NCBI GenBank assembly: GCA_027492875.1
Contig: JAPUDV010000070.1
Coordinates: 17,125 to 69,309, forward strand
Direction of reading: 5' to 3'
Source: Candidatus Competibacteraceae bacterium
GTDB taxonomy: Bacteria > Pseudomonadota > Gammaproteobacteria > Competibacterales > Competibacteraceae
Length of the DNA stretch: 52,185 nt
Numbering within the stretch: position 1 is the first letter of the stretch; each line of letters starts with the position of its first letter. The notes under the pieces were generated by a model that had not been told where the DNA came from, ran no database searches, and was given only the letters and a program-made list of their open reading frames with translations. A program made the position numbers and the translations under genes. Below, piece by piece: positions 18,830 through 27,814 of this stretch.

Positions 18830-20017
18830 TCACCACTCGTTGTTCAAAGTCAGCCGCAGGGTATGGATCTGTTTTTGCGCCTGGCCGTCGGTGGCGCGGG
18901 CAGGCAAATCCACATGGAACAGCAGCTTGTCGGCGTCGCTCTTTTCGGGATCGGGTTGGCGCAAAGTGCCGTCGCCCAGTTGCCATTCCGGATCGCGGCC
19001 GCTGTCGCCGCGAATATCGTTGCGGATCTGGCGCACGCTCTCGACGATATCCAGGGCTACGGGCGTGTCCTTGAAGTTCTCGATCTCGTATTTCAGCGTC
19101 ACGTCGTGGCGATACAGATTGCCGGCGATGCGCTGGCGCTCGTTGCGATCCACGGTGCGCCGCACGCCGATGTCGCGGGCCAGGCCCAGATAGAGTTCCC
19201 ATTCGTCGTCGGGCGGGGTAAACCGGCCGCGATCCTCGCCGAGGAAGGCGCTGCCGCCCTTGCCGTCATCCTGGAAGATGCGCGCCTTGCCTTCCGGCAG
19301 CGGTTCCCGGCCCAGCGGGCCGCCGGCATTCTTGATGACATAGTGCATCGGCACGTTGAGCTTATCTTGGGCGCGGTCCAGATAGCCGAATTGCACGGGG
19401 TCGCAAGTATAGGTCTTGCGCACCGGCACGGCGGCGAAGCGGTCCAGTAGCACTTCCTTGGTCTCGTTCAGCCCCAGCGGCTTCTCGAAGCGTTCGCCGA
19501 CGCCGGCCCAGAACTGGGCGTTGTCGTAGGCCTCGTTGGCGGCGTTGTTCGCTCGCAGGTATTGCGCCAGATTGAGGGTCTTCTCATCGTGGTCGGCCAC
19601 GGCGCGGTAGTGGAATTCCTTGCTCAGCCCACCCAGCACGTAGCTGATCCGCATGCGGGCCGCGCCGGAGGCGCTGGCGGCCACCGACCACACCAGGGCG
19701 GTTTCGTTGGGCGGATAGCTGACCGACAGCACCTTGGCGCTCAAGGGCTGCTCGCCGGTTGGGGCAAGGATGCGCAGCACCAGGGTATCGGGGTCGATGC
19801 GGGTGTTGGCCCAGGAAAAATCCACCTGATTGACGCCCTTGACCAGGGGCACGATGCGCTCTTCCTCGACCAGGGCGATTTGCGGGTGATCGAGCTGGAT
19901 TTCCACCCGCTCGCGCACCGGCAGCGTGGTGAGCTTGATGCGGGCCAGCACGTCCGCCGGCGCGGCGCCGAGCAGCAACAGCAGGCCGAGCGGATACAAC
20001 AACGGGGTTCGGTTCAT
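18830..20017 (-). CDS. Exported DUF4139-like protein (paralog 2)
   Basis: 395 residues from the ATG at 20017, preceded by GGAGG at about 9 bases. The signal peptide is about 25 residues (LLLLLGAAPADVLA). It is beta-rich and resembles the next gene throughout its first 200 residues and again in the C-terminal part (YRHDVTLKYEIENF against YRQRIRNYSRKS). There is no clear catalytic motif. Tandem paralogs of different length suggest a two-subunit surface or periplasmic assembly; this is inference. It converges with nothing upstream and lies next to the restriction remnant. Confidence 0.7.
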   Translation of the reverse strand: MNRTPLLYPLGLLLLLGAAPADVLARIKLTTLPVRERVEIQLDHPQIALVEEERIVPLVKGVNQVDFSWANTRIDPDTLVLRILAPTGEQPLSAKVLSVSYPPNETALVWSVAASASGAARMRISYVLGGLSKEFHYRAVADHDEKTLNLAQYLRANNAANEAYDNAQFWAGVGERFEKPLGLNETKEVLLDRFAAVPVRKTYTCDPVQFGYLDRAQDKLNVPMHYVIKNAGGPLGREPLPEGKARIFQDDGKGGSAFLGEDRGRFTPPDDEWELYLGLARDIGVRRTVDRNERQRIAGNLYRHDVTLKYEIENFKDTPVALDIVESVRQIRNDIRGDSGRDPEWQLGDGTLRQPDPEKSDADKLLFHVDLPARATDGQAQKQIHTLRLTLNNEW

Positions 20018-20085
20018 CGGTCGCGACCTCCAAGGGTTGAGCGGGGTTCGGTATAACCATAAACGCTCGCGGCCGATTTTGGGGG

Positions 20086-20587
20086 TTAACGCGCCGTGAA
20101 CTGGTACTGCGTTGCCCGGCGATTGCCAGGGTCTTTGTTGCCGAAGCCGTCGACCACAGTGTTCCAAATGGGCTTGAAGGTTTCGATTAGCATGTTTTCG
20201 CCCAATGGAATCCAGATATCGTCAACCATCAGGCAGCGATAGTAAAAATCTTGCAGTTCCAGATTATGAGCTTGTTCGATGGGGGCGGCATGTTGTCGGA
20301 GACGGTCTCGCATAGCGGTGCCAAAAGCAGCCATGCACGAAAATGATCTTGCGTCGTTTGGAGAAAACCCGATCGGGCTTGCCGGGGAGATTTTCGCGAT
20401 GAAGGCGATAGCGATAACCCAAACCCTGCACGAGGCGGCGAACCTTGAGTTCCGGCTTGGTGTTCTTTCCATGAATCCGGCTTATCCGTTCGCTTCGGGC
20501 GGCGGGTGTCAGCGTATTCGTTCGCAGGGAAGGCCGAACGGGCACGGTCCGATCGATCCAGTAACCGGCCCGAACGCCCTCGTTCAC
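20086..20587 (-). pseudogene. Vsr / Eco29kI-like endonuclease chimeric remnant
   Basis: The first frame (from a GTG near 20587; an ATG at 20629 is also possible) encodes the N-terminal half of a very-short-patch repair endonuclease. It has SRIHGKNTKPEL, the catalytic-site region LPGKPD, and IIFVHGCFWH. It then leaves the family right after FWH. In another frame the sequence continues as the C-terminus of an Eco29kI-like GIY-YIG restriction enzyme: RDRLRQHA, VDDIWIPLGENMLIE and WNTVVDGFGNKDPG, ending prematurely in TAR. This is a deletion fusion of two genes from one restriction-modification locus. Neither half is likely to be active. No methyltransferase is seen. Confidence 0.75.
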
Positions 20588-20621
20588 CGTGCCCTGAGCG
20601 TCCTCGCGATCGCTTCCGCCC

Positions 20622-20837
20622 TCACGCATCCCTCGGCACCTCTTCCAAATCATCGTCGGAGACGCTGGCGGCGCCACCGGCCCGGACCCAGGCATCCACG
20701 TCTTCCTTCTTGAATTTCCAGAACCGTCCGACCTTGTGACCGGGCATTCCCTTACCGCTCACCCAGGCGTACACCGTATCCTTGCTGACGCCCAGATATT
20801 CGGCGATCTCATCGACAGACAACCAGCGGTCTTGCAT
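20622..20837 (-). CDS. Excisionase-type helix-turn-helix protein
   Basis: 71 residues. A winged helix-turn-helix of the MerR/excisionase type covers about residues 5-52 (LSVDEIAEYLGVSKDTVYAW and GHKVGRFWKFKKEDVDAW), followed by an acidic tail. Such small proteins occur in mobile and restriction loci as regulators or excisionases. GGAG lies 6-7 bases before the ATG. Its last codons overlap the first possible ATG of the Vsr remnant (ATGCGTGA), suggesting former translational coupling. Upstream DNA is AT-rich compared with the window. Confidence 0.75.
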   Translation of the reverse strand: MQDRWLSVDEIAEYLGVSKDTVYAWVSGKGMPGHKVGRFWKFKKEDVDAWVRAGGAASVSDDDLEEVPRDA

Positions 20838-21096
20838 GACAAACTCCAGCGGTGGCGAGTTTGAATAAAATTGTAGTAGTCATTGAAAGGATTGAATAGG
20901 GTTTGAACCGATTAAGAAAGATCAAGTAGTATCGGCACACAATTCAATCCCGTGGAAGCCCTCCAGCTCGCCTACATGGAGATACATGCAATTCACCATG
21001 ACATTCCGACGTAAACTTCGGCTATTCAGCCAAACCGACCAGCATGTCCGTTGCCCACGGACCCTACATCCCCTCTCCTCGACAGGTCATCCACTT
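20838..21096. other. AT-rich intergenic stretch between HTH gene and ureG
   Basis: About 260 bases without a convincing gene. The part 20855-20960 is clearly poorer in G+C than its surroundings and holds a minus-strand TACAAT (20875-20870) that could be the -10 box of the helix-turn-helix gene. The base composition shift fits a junction between acquired and core DNA. Confidence 0.4.
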
Positions 21097-21726
21097 ATGA
21101 ACCCACAACCCCTGCGGGTCGGCGTCGGCGGCCCGGTCGGCTCCGGCAAGACCGCCCTGGTCGAAGCCCTGTGCAAGGCGCTGCGCGGCCGCTATCAAAT
21201 CGCGGTGGTCACCAACGACATTTACACCTACGAAGACGCCCAGTTCCTCACCCGCGCCCAGGCGCTGGAACCGGAACGGATCGTCGGAGTGGAAACCGGC
21301 GGCTGCCCGCACACCGCGATTCGGGAGGACGCCTCGATGAATCTGGCGGCGGTGGCGCAGTTGTGCGAGCGTTTTCCCGATCTGGATCTGGTACTGGTCG
21401 AATCCGGCGGCGACAACCTGAGCGCCACCTTCAGCCCGGAACTTTCGGACCTCACGATCTACGTGATCGACGTGGCGGCCGGCGACAAAATCCCGCGCAA
21501 GGGTGGTCCCGGCATCACCCGCTCCGACCTGCTGGTGATCAACAAAATCGATCTTGCGCCCCATGTTGGTGCGTCGCTGGAGGTCATGGAGCGCGATGCG
21601 AGCAGGATGCGCGGCGATAAGCCGTTCGTTTTCACGAATCTTAAGACCCGACAGGGGCTGGAGCGGGTGCTCGACTTCATCGTCGAGCGGGGGATGCTCG
21701 GCGCGGAACGCGGCCAGGCGGCTTGA
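21097..21726 (+). CDS. ureG: Urease accessory GTPase UreG
   Basis: 209 residues from the ATG at 21097; an in-frame ATG at 20986 would add 37 residues unlike the family. G1 P-loop GGPVGSGKT at 11-19, the nickel-binding Cys-Pro-His (70-72) in [13 protein letters not shown], and the [11 protein letters not shown] switch motif are intact. UreG hydrolyses GTP to drive nickel insertion into urease with UreF, UreH and UreE. None of those genes nor ureABC is adjacent: the upstream side is a restriction remnant and the downstream side is the urea transporter. The ribosome site is weak. Confidence 0.96.
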   Translation: MNPQPLRVGVGGPVGSGKTALVEALCKALRGRYQIAVVTNDIYTYEDAQFLTRAQALEPERIVGVETGGCPHTAIREDASMNLAAVAQLCERFPDLDLVLVESGGDNLSATFSPELSDLTIYVIDVAAGDKIPRKGGPGITRSDLLVINKIDLAPHVGASLEVMERDASRMRGDKPFVFTNLKTRQGLERVLDFIVERGMLGAERGQAA

Positions 21727-22108
21727 TCCGTTGATGGTGTTCCAGCGGGCGACCACGCCGTTTTTTGGAACGGGCCGGCGGGTGGCGTTTTGGCTTTTTG
21801 GGTGACATCGTCCGATTGCCGTTGCGCCTGCGCTTCCTCACGCTTTTCCCGTGGCCACGCACCCATTCCGTTCGTCGGATGCACCCGTTTGAAACTCGGT
21901 CTTGACCCTTGCGCCCGCTTTCGCCCCACTTTACCGCGCTGATGCCTTGCCTCGCACCATGATAAGGCGCACCCGTTTCGCCCGCAACGCACAGTCCGAT
22001 TCAATCAATTGAATATCCTTGATATTGTCGTTTGGCACGGCATTTGATGAAGCACACTCCGGGTCCGCATCCGGGCGGATCGGTCCATCACCATATCGAG
22101 GACTGCGC
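21727..22108. other. Intergenic region upstream of urtA
   Basis: A 382-base gap with no supported gene. The last 80 bases carry the sigma-54-like promoter. A GCACC half-site at 21954-21958 with an imperfect partner GGCGC at 21966-21970 recalls an NtrC site, but the spacing is off by two. Nothing else recognisable is seen. Confidence 0.5.
22032..22048 (+). promoter_or_regulatory. Sigma-54-like promoter of the urt operon
   Basis: TTGGCACG (22032-22039), four bases, then TTGAT (22044-22048) match the RpoN consensus TTGGCACG-N4-TTGCA except for the -12 C, which is A here. The predicted transcription start is near 22058, about 50 bases before the urtA ATG. Nitrogen-regulated sigma-54 control of urea uptake is biologically expected, but the altered GC at -12 lowers certainty. 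Confidence 0.6.
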
Positions 22109-23404
22109 ATGACAAAGACAGTGTCGAAGTTATCTCATGGGCTGCTGGCCGGCGCGCTGGCGCTGGGCGCCACGCTGGCCCATGCCGCCGATACCATCAA
22201 GGTCGGTGTGCTGCACTCGCTGTCGGGAACGATGGCGATCAGCGAAACCACGCTCAAGGACACCGTGCTCATGCTGATCGATCAGCAGAATAAGAAGGGC
22301 GGTCTGCTCGGCAAGAAACTGGAAGCGGTGGTGGTCGACCCGGCCTCGAACTGGCCGCTGTTCGCCGAGAAGGCGCGCGAGCTGCTGCAAAAGGATAAGG
22401 TGGCGGTGGTGTTCGGCTGCTGGACCTCGGTATCGCGCAAGTCGGTGTTGCCGGTGTTCGAGGAACTGAACGGCATTCTGTTCTATCCGGTGCAATATGA
22501 AGGCGAGGAGTCGTCGCGCAACGTGTTCTACACCGGCGCCGCCCCCAACCAGCAGGCCATTCCGGCGGTGGACTACCTGATGAAGGATCTGGGCGTGAAA
22601 CGCTGGGTGCTGGCCGGGACCGACTACGTCTACCCGCGCACCACCAACAAGATTCTGGAAGCCTACCTCAAGGCCAAGGGCGTCAAGGAAGAAGACATCA
22701 TGATCAACTACACCCCGTTCGGCCATTCCGACTGGCAGTCCATCGTCGCCGACATCAAGAAATTTGGCTCCGCCGGCAAGAAGACCGCCGTGGTTTCCAC
22801 CATCAACGGCGACGCCAACGTGCCGTTCTACAAGGAACTGGGCAATCAGGGCATCTCCGCCACCGATATTCCGGTAGTCGCCTTCTCGGTCGGTGAGGAA
22901 GAACTGTCCGGCATCGACACCAAGCCGCTGGTGGGCCATCTCGCCGCCTGGAACTACTTCATGAGCATCAAGGACAAGGCCAACGATGCCTTCATCAAGG
23001 AGTGGCACGCCTTCATCAAGGACAAGAAGCGCGTCACCAACGACCCGATGGAAGCCCATTACATCGGCTTCAACATGTGGGTGAAGGCGGTGGAGAAGGC
23101 CAAGAGCACCGATCCCGACAAAGTGATCGACGCCATGGTCGGCATCGAATTTCCCAACCTGACCGGCGGCATGGCCAAGATGCTGCCCAACCATCACCTG
23201 ACCAAGCCGGTGTTCATCGGCGAAATCCAGGCCGACGGCCAGTTCGACGTGGTGTGGAAGACCAAGGGCCTGGTGCCGGGCGACGCCTGGTCCGACTACC
23301 TGCCAGGCAGCAAGGACATCACCGCCGACTGGGCCGACCCCAAGATCAAATGCGGCAACTACAACACCGTCACCAAGAAGTGCGCGGGGCAGAATTACCA
23401 GTGA
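22109..23404 (+). CDS. urtA: Urea ABC transporter substrate-binding protein
   Basis: 431 residues from the ATG at 22109, with GAGG 7 bases upstream. The signal peptide ends near AHA-AD (about residue 26). The mature protein is a type I periplasmic binding protein of the branched-chain amino acid/amide class. It has the UrtA-typical KVGVLHSLSGTMAISE start and FYPVQYEGEESS segment. It captures urea in the periplasm for UrtBC. First gene of urtABCDE. Confidence 0.97.
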   Translation: MTKTVSKLSHGLLAGALALGATLAHAADTIKVGVLHSLSGTMAISETTLKDTVLMLIDQQNKKGGLLGKKLEAVVVDPASNWPLFAEKARELLQKDKVAVVFGCWTSVSRKSVLPVFEELNGILFYPVQYEGEESSRNVFYTGAAPNQQAIPAVDYLMKDLGVKRWVLAGTDYVYPRTTNKILEAYLKAKGVKEEDIMINYTPFGHSDWQSIVADIKKFGSAGKKTAVVSTINGDANVPFYKELGNQGISATDIPVVAFSVGEEELSGIDTKPLVGHLAAWNYFMSIKDKANDAFIKEWHAFIKDKKRVTNDPMEAHYIGFNMWVKAVEKAKSTDPDKVIDAMVGIEFPNLTGGMAKMLPNHHLTKPVFIGEIQADGQFDVVWKTKGLVPGDAWSDYLPGSKDITADWADPKIKCGNYNTVTKKCAGQNYQ

Positions 23405-23421
23405 GCTGATGAGCCCTCGAT

Positions 23422-23446
23422 CCCCTCTCCCACACGGGGAGAGGGG
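23422..23446. repeat. Palindromic repeat between urtA and urtB
   Basis: CCCCTCTCCC (23422-23431) and GGGAGAGGGG (23437-23446) pair perfectly around a 5-base loop. A second small hairpin, TCCCG-AG-CGGGA, follows near 23463-23474. No T-run follows, so this is a REP-like element and possible 3'-end stabiliser of urtA mRNA, which would favour excess binding protein over the membrane subunits. Confidence 0.65.
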
Positions 23447-23523
23447 AGTGCGTCCCTTCGCTCCCGAGCGGGAATGAGAGGATCGCGTTCCCCATCCGAA
23501 CATTTCCAAGAGAGACACCCCGC

Positions 23524-25140
23524 ATGGTATCCCGCACGCCGTTTCGCGCCGGGTTGACCGGTCTCGCCCTGCTGGTGCTGGCGCTGTTCGCGCCGCCGCT
23601 CGCCCACGCCGCCGATGACGCGACGCTGCGCGACGTCTTGGCGCAACTCCACGACGCCGACTTTTCTGGAAAAGCCACGCTGGTGGAAACCCTGGTCGGG
23701 CTGGATCATCCCCGGGTCGCCGCCATCCTGAACGCGCTGGCCGCCAGTCGCCTCTACTATCAGGAAGAAGGCAGCCGGGTGGTGATCGGCCTCGACGATG
23801 AGAGCGAGATGGCGATCGAGGAAGCGGTAACCGGCGAGGCGCTGGGAACGATCGGCAAGCGCGATCTGGAACGCATCACCGCCAACAACCGCCTGCGGGC
23901 GCTGATCGAAAATCAACTGGCCAGTCTGGGACTGTCCAGCGCCGACCCGCAACAGCGCAAGATGGCGGTCGAGGCTTTCCTGCGCGATCCCAAGGTGGAG
24001 GGAACCGCGCGTTTGCGGGCGCGACTGACCATGGAACCGGACAAGAAAATCCAGGAATTATTGACGGCAGCGCTGGCGCTGGTGGAACTGGCCAGTCCCG
24101 ACGCCGCCGCGCGCGCTGGCGCCGCCAAGGCGCTGGGCGGCTGGACGCAATCGGAGATCCGCGGCCCGTTGCTGCGGGTGGCCGCCGAGGATAGCGACCC
24201 GGCCGTGCGCGAAGCAGCCAAAACCGCGCTGGCCAAAACGGAACTTCGCCTGCAAATGCTGGGTTGGGCGGAAACTCTATTCTTCGGTCTGTCGCTGGGC
24301 TCGGTGCTGATCCTGGCCGCCATCGGCCTGGCCGTGACCTTCGGGGTCATGGGCGTCATCAACATGGCGCACGGCGAACTGATGATGCTCGGCGCCTACA
24401 CCACCTGGTTGACGCAGCAATATCTGCCGGTCAACTGGTCGCTGCCGGTGGCGGTGCCGCTGGCCTTTCTGGTGGCGGCGCTGATCGGCATCGCCATCGA
24501 ACGCGGCATCATTCGCTTCCTCTACGGCCGTCCGCTGGAAACCCTGCTGGCCACCTTCGGCGTCAGCCTGATCCTGCAACAGGCGGTGCGTTCGATCTTC
24601 TCGCCGCTCAACCGCTCGGTGGCGACCCCGGACTGGATGAGCGGCACCGTGCTGCTCGGCCCGCTGGAAGTGACGCTCAACCGGCTGGTGATCGTCGGCT
24701 TTTGCATCGCGGTGTTCGCCCTGCTCTGGCTGGCCCTGCAACGCACCCGGCTGGGCTTGGAGGTACGCGCGGTGGCGCAGAACCGGGCGATGGCGCGGGC
24801 GATGGGCGTTCGTTCGGCGCGAGTGGACGCGCTGACCTTCGGCCTGGGCAGCGGCATCGCCGGGGTCGCCGGAGTCGCGCTGTCGCAACTGACCAATGTC
24901 GGCCCCAACCTGGGCCAAAACTACATCGTGGACTCCTTCATGGTGGTGGTGTTTGGCGGGGTCGGCAACCTGTGGGGCACGATGGTGGCCGGGCTGTCGC
25001 TGGGCGTCGCCAATAAACTGCTGGAACCTTGGTCCGGCGCGGTATTGGCCAAGATCCTGGTGCTGGTGTTCCTGATCCTGTTCATTCAGAAACGCCCGCG
25101 CGGACTGTTCCCGCAGCGCGGGCGGGCGGCGGAGGTCTGA
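23524..25140 (+). CDS. urtB: Urea ABC transporter permease UrtB
   Basis: 538 residues. Signal peptide (about 1-29, ending HA-AD), then a soluble alpha-helical N-terminal domain of roughly 215 residues, the hallmark of UrtB compared with LivH. A LivH-like permease with about eight membrane helices follows from residue 255 (NMAHGELMMLGAY, VVVFGGVGNLWG). With UrtC it forms the membrane channel. It is separated from urtA by the repeat-containing 119-base gap and from urtC by 4 bases. Confidence 0.96.
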   Translation: MVSRTPFRAGLTGLALLVLALFAPPLAHAADDATLRDVLAQLHDADFSGKATLVETLVGLDHPRVAAILNALAASRLYYQEEGSRVVIGLDDESEMAIEEAVTGEALGTIGKRDLERITANNRLRALIENQLASLGLSSADPQQRKMAVEAFLRDPKVEGTARLRARLTMEPDKKIQELLTAALALVELASPDAAARAGAAKALGGWTQSEIRGPLLRVAAEDSDPAVREAAKTALAKTELRLQMLGWAETLFFGLSLGSVLILAAIGLAVTFGVMGVINMAHGELMMLGAYTTWLTQQYLPVNWSLPVAVPLAFLVAALIGIAIERGIIRFLYGRPLETLLATFGVSLILQQAVRSIFSPLNRSVATPDWMSGTVLLGPLEVTLNRLVIVGFCIAVFALLWLALQRTRLGLEVRAVAQNRAMARAMGVRSARVDALTFGLGSGIAGVAGVALSQLTNVGPNLGQNYIVDSFMVVVFGGVGNLWGTMVAGLSLGVANKLLEPWSGAVLAKILVLVFLILFIQKRPRGLFPQRGRAAEV

Positions 25141-25144
25141 CATC

Positions 25145-26229
25145 ATGCGTTTGCCCCCCTGGCTTCTCTCCGACCGCGCTGGACTGGTTCTGCTGGCCGT
25201 GCTGGCCGTCCTCGGCATCGGCGTGCCGGTGCTCAATCTGCTGACGCCCCCCGATCACCCGCTGCACTTGACCGCCTACACCGTGACCGTGCTCGGCAAA
25301 TATCTCTGCTACGCCCTGCTGGCGGTGGCCATCGATCTGGTCTGGGGTTACATGGGTATTCTCAGTCTCGGCCACGCCGCTTTCTTCGCTCTCGGCGGCT
25401 ACTGTTTCGGCATGTATTTGATGCGCCAGATCGGAACGCGCGGGGTCTACGGCGATCCGGTATTGCCCGACTTCATGGTGTTCCTGAACTGGAAGGAACT
25501 GCCCTGGTACTGGCACGGTTTCGACAGTTTCGGGTTTGCCGCGCTGATGGTCGTGGTCGTGCCCGGCCTGCTGGCTTTCGTGTTCGGCTGGTTCGCCTTC
25601 CGCTCGCGGGTGTCGGGGGTCTATCTATCGATCATCACCCAGGCCCTGACCTACGCGCTGATGCTGGCTTTCTTCCGCAACGAGATGGGCTTCGGCGGCA
25701 ACAACGGCCTGACCGACTTCAAGGACGTGCTCGGCTTCCCGCTGCATGCCGATGGAACCCGCATCGTGCTGTTCGCGCTGTCCGCCCTGGCCTTGGCCGG
25801 CGGTTATCTTTTATGTCGCTGGTTGGTTTCCACCCGGATGGGCCGGGTGCTGGTGGCTATTCGCGATTCCGAGGACCGCGCTCGCTTTCTCGGCTACCGG
25901 GTGGAACAGGTCAAGGTGCTGGTGTTCGCCTTGTCGGCGATGCTGGCCGGGGCGGCGGGGGCGCTCTACGTGCCGCAGGTCGGCATTATCAACCCCGGCG
26001 AATTCGCGCCGCTGAATTCCATCGAGGCGGTGATCTGGGTGGCGGTCGGCGGGCGCGGCACCCTGGTCGGCGCGGTGGTCGGCGCGGTGTTGGTCAACTA
26101 CGCCAAGACCTGGCTGACCGGCGCGCTGCCGGAGGTGTGGCTGTTCGCCCTGGGCGGGCTGTTCGTGGCGGTGACCCTGCTGTTGCCGCGCGGGCTGATC
26201 GGTTTATTGCGGCGGCGGGAGGCAACGGC

Positions 26230-26233
<4 letters not shown>
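25145..26233 (+). CDS. urtC: Urea ABC transporter permease UrtC
   Basis: 362 residues, LivM-type permease with about nine to ten membrane helices. Typical motifs are AIDLVWGYMGILSLGHAAFF and AVGGRGTLVGAVVGAVLVNY. It pairs with UrtB to move urea across the inner membrane. GGAGG within the end of urtB serves as ribosome site. Its stop overlaps the GTG start of urtD by 4 bases. Confidence 0.97.
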
Positions 26234-27037
<804 letters not shown>

Positions 27038-27051
<14 letters not shown>

Positions 27052-27808
27052 AGGGCTGAACCAGTATTACGGGGAATCGCACACCCTGTGGGATCTCGGC
27101 CTGGAGGTGCCGGAAGGGGCAGTGATCAGCCTGATGGGCCGCAACGGGGTCGGCAAGACCACTTTGCTCAAGTGCCTGATGGGCCTGCTGCCGATCCGCT
27201 CCGGCACGATCCGCTTCGCCGGCGTGGAACTGAATCGTCTGCCGGCGGAGCGGCGCGCGCCGCTGGGCATCGGCTACGTGCCGCAGGGCCGGCAGATCTT
27301 TCCTCTACTGACCGTGGAGGAAAACCTGAAAATCGGCCTGGCGGCCAATCCTCGCCGCTTGCGGCGCATCCCGAAATTGATTTTCGAGATGTTCCCGGTG
27401 CTCGAAACCATGCTCAAGCGACGCGGCGGCGACCTCTCCGGCGGTCAGCAGCAGCAACTGGCCATCGGCCGCGCCCTGGTGCTGGAGCCGCGCCTGTTGA
27501 TCCTCGACGAGCCCACCGAGGGCATCCAACCGAACGTGGTCCGGGAAATCGGCAGGGTCATCCGCCGGCTGAATCAGGAGCAGATCGACCGGACCCGCGA
27601 GCAGGCCACCATCGTCCGGGAAATCGGCCTGGCGGTCCAGCGGCTCAATCAGGAACAGGGCATGACCGTGTTGTTGGTGGAACAGAAGCTGCCGTTCGCC
27701 CGCTGGGTCGCCCAGCGGTTTTGCATTGTCGACAAGGGCCGGGCGATGGCCACGGGGGCGATGGCCGATTTGAACGACGACCTGGTGCGGCAGTATTTGA
27801 CGGTGTGA
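27038..27808 (+). CDS. urtE: Urea ABC transporter ATPase UrtE with internal duplication
   Basis: 256 residues; relatives are about 230. Walker A GRNGVGKT (near 35), Q-loop YVPQGRQIFP, signature LSGGQQQQLAIGRAL and Walker B LLILDEPTEGIQPN are intact. After Walker B the helix VVREIGRVIRRLNQEQ is repeated 25 residues later as IVREIGLAVQRLNQEQ, before the H-loop region VLLVEQKLPFA. The extra helix inserts between Walker B and the switch, so it might be tolerated or alter coupling. GGGAG lies 6 bases before the ATG. Last gene of the operon. Confidence 0.95.
27539..27658 (+). repeat. 75-bp in-frame tandem duplication in urtE
   Basis: GTCCGGGAAATCGGC begins at 27539 and again at 27614, a period of 75 bases or 25 codons. 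The flanking codons have diverged (rRVIRRLNQEQ against lAVQRLNQEQ), so this is an old duplication under selection to stay in frame rather than a sequencing artefact. Confidence 0.85.
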
Positions 27809-27814
27809 CGGGAT

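Noticed and set aside
20622..20837. Prophage or integrative element marked by the excisionase-like gene
   Set aside because: No integrase, attachment repeats or phage genes nearby; the helix-turn-helix protein fits a restriction locus equally well.
21954..21970. NtrC site upstream of urtA
   Set aside because: Only one half-site is good and the spacing to the other is two bases too long; not enough to list as a feature.
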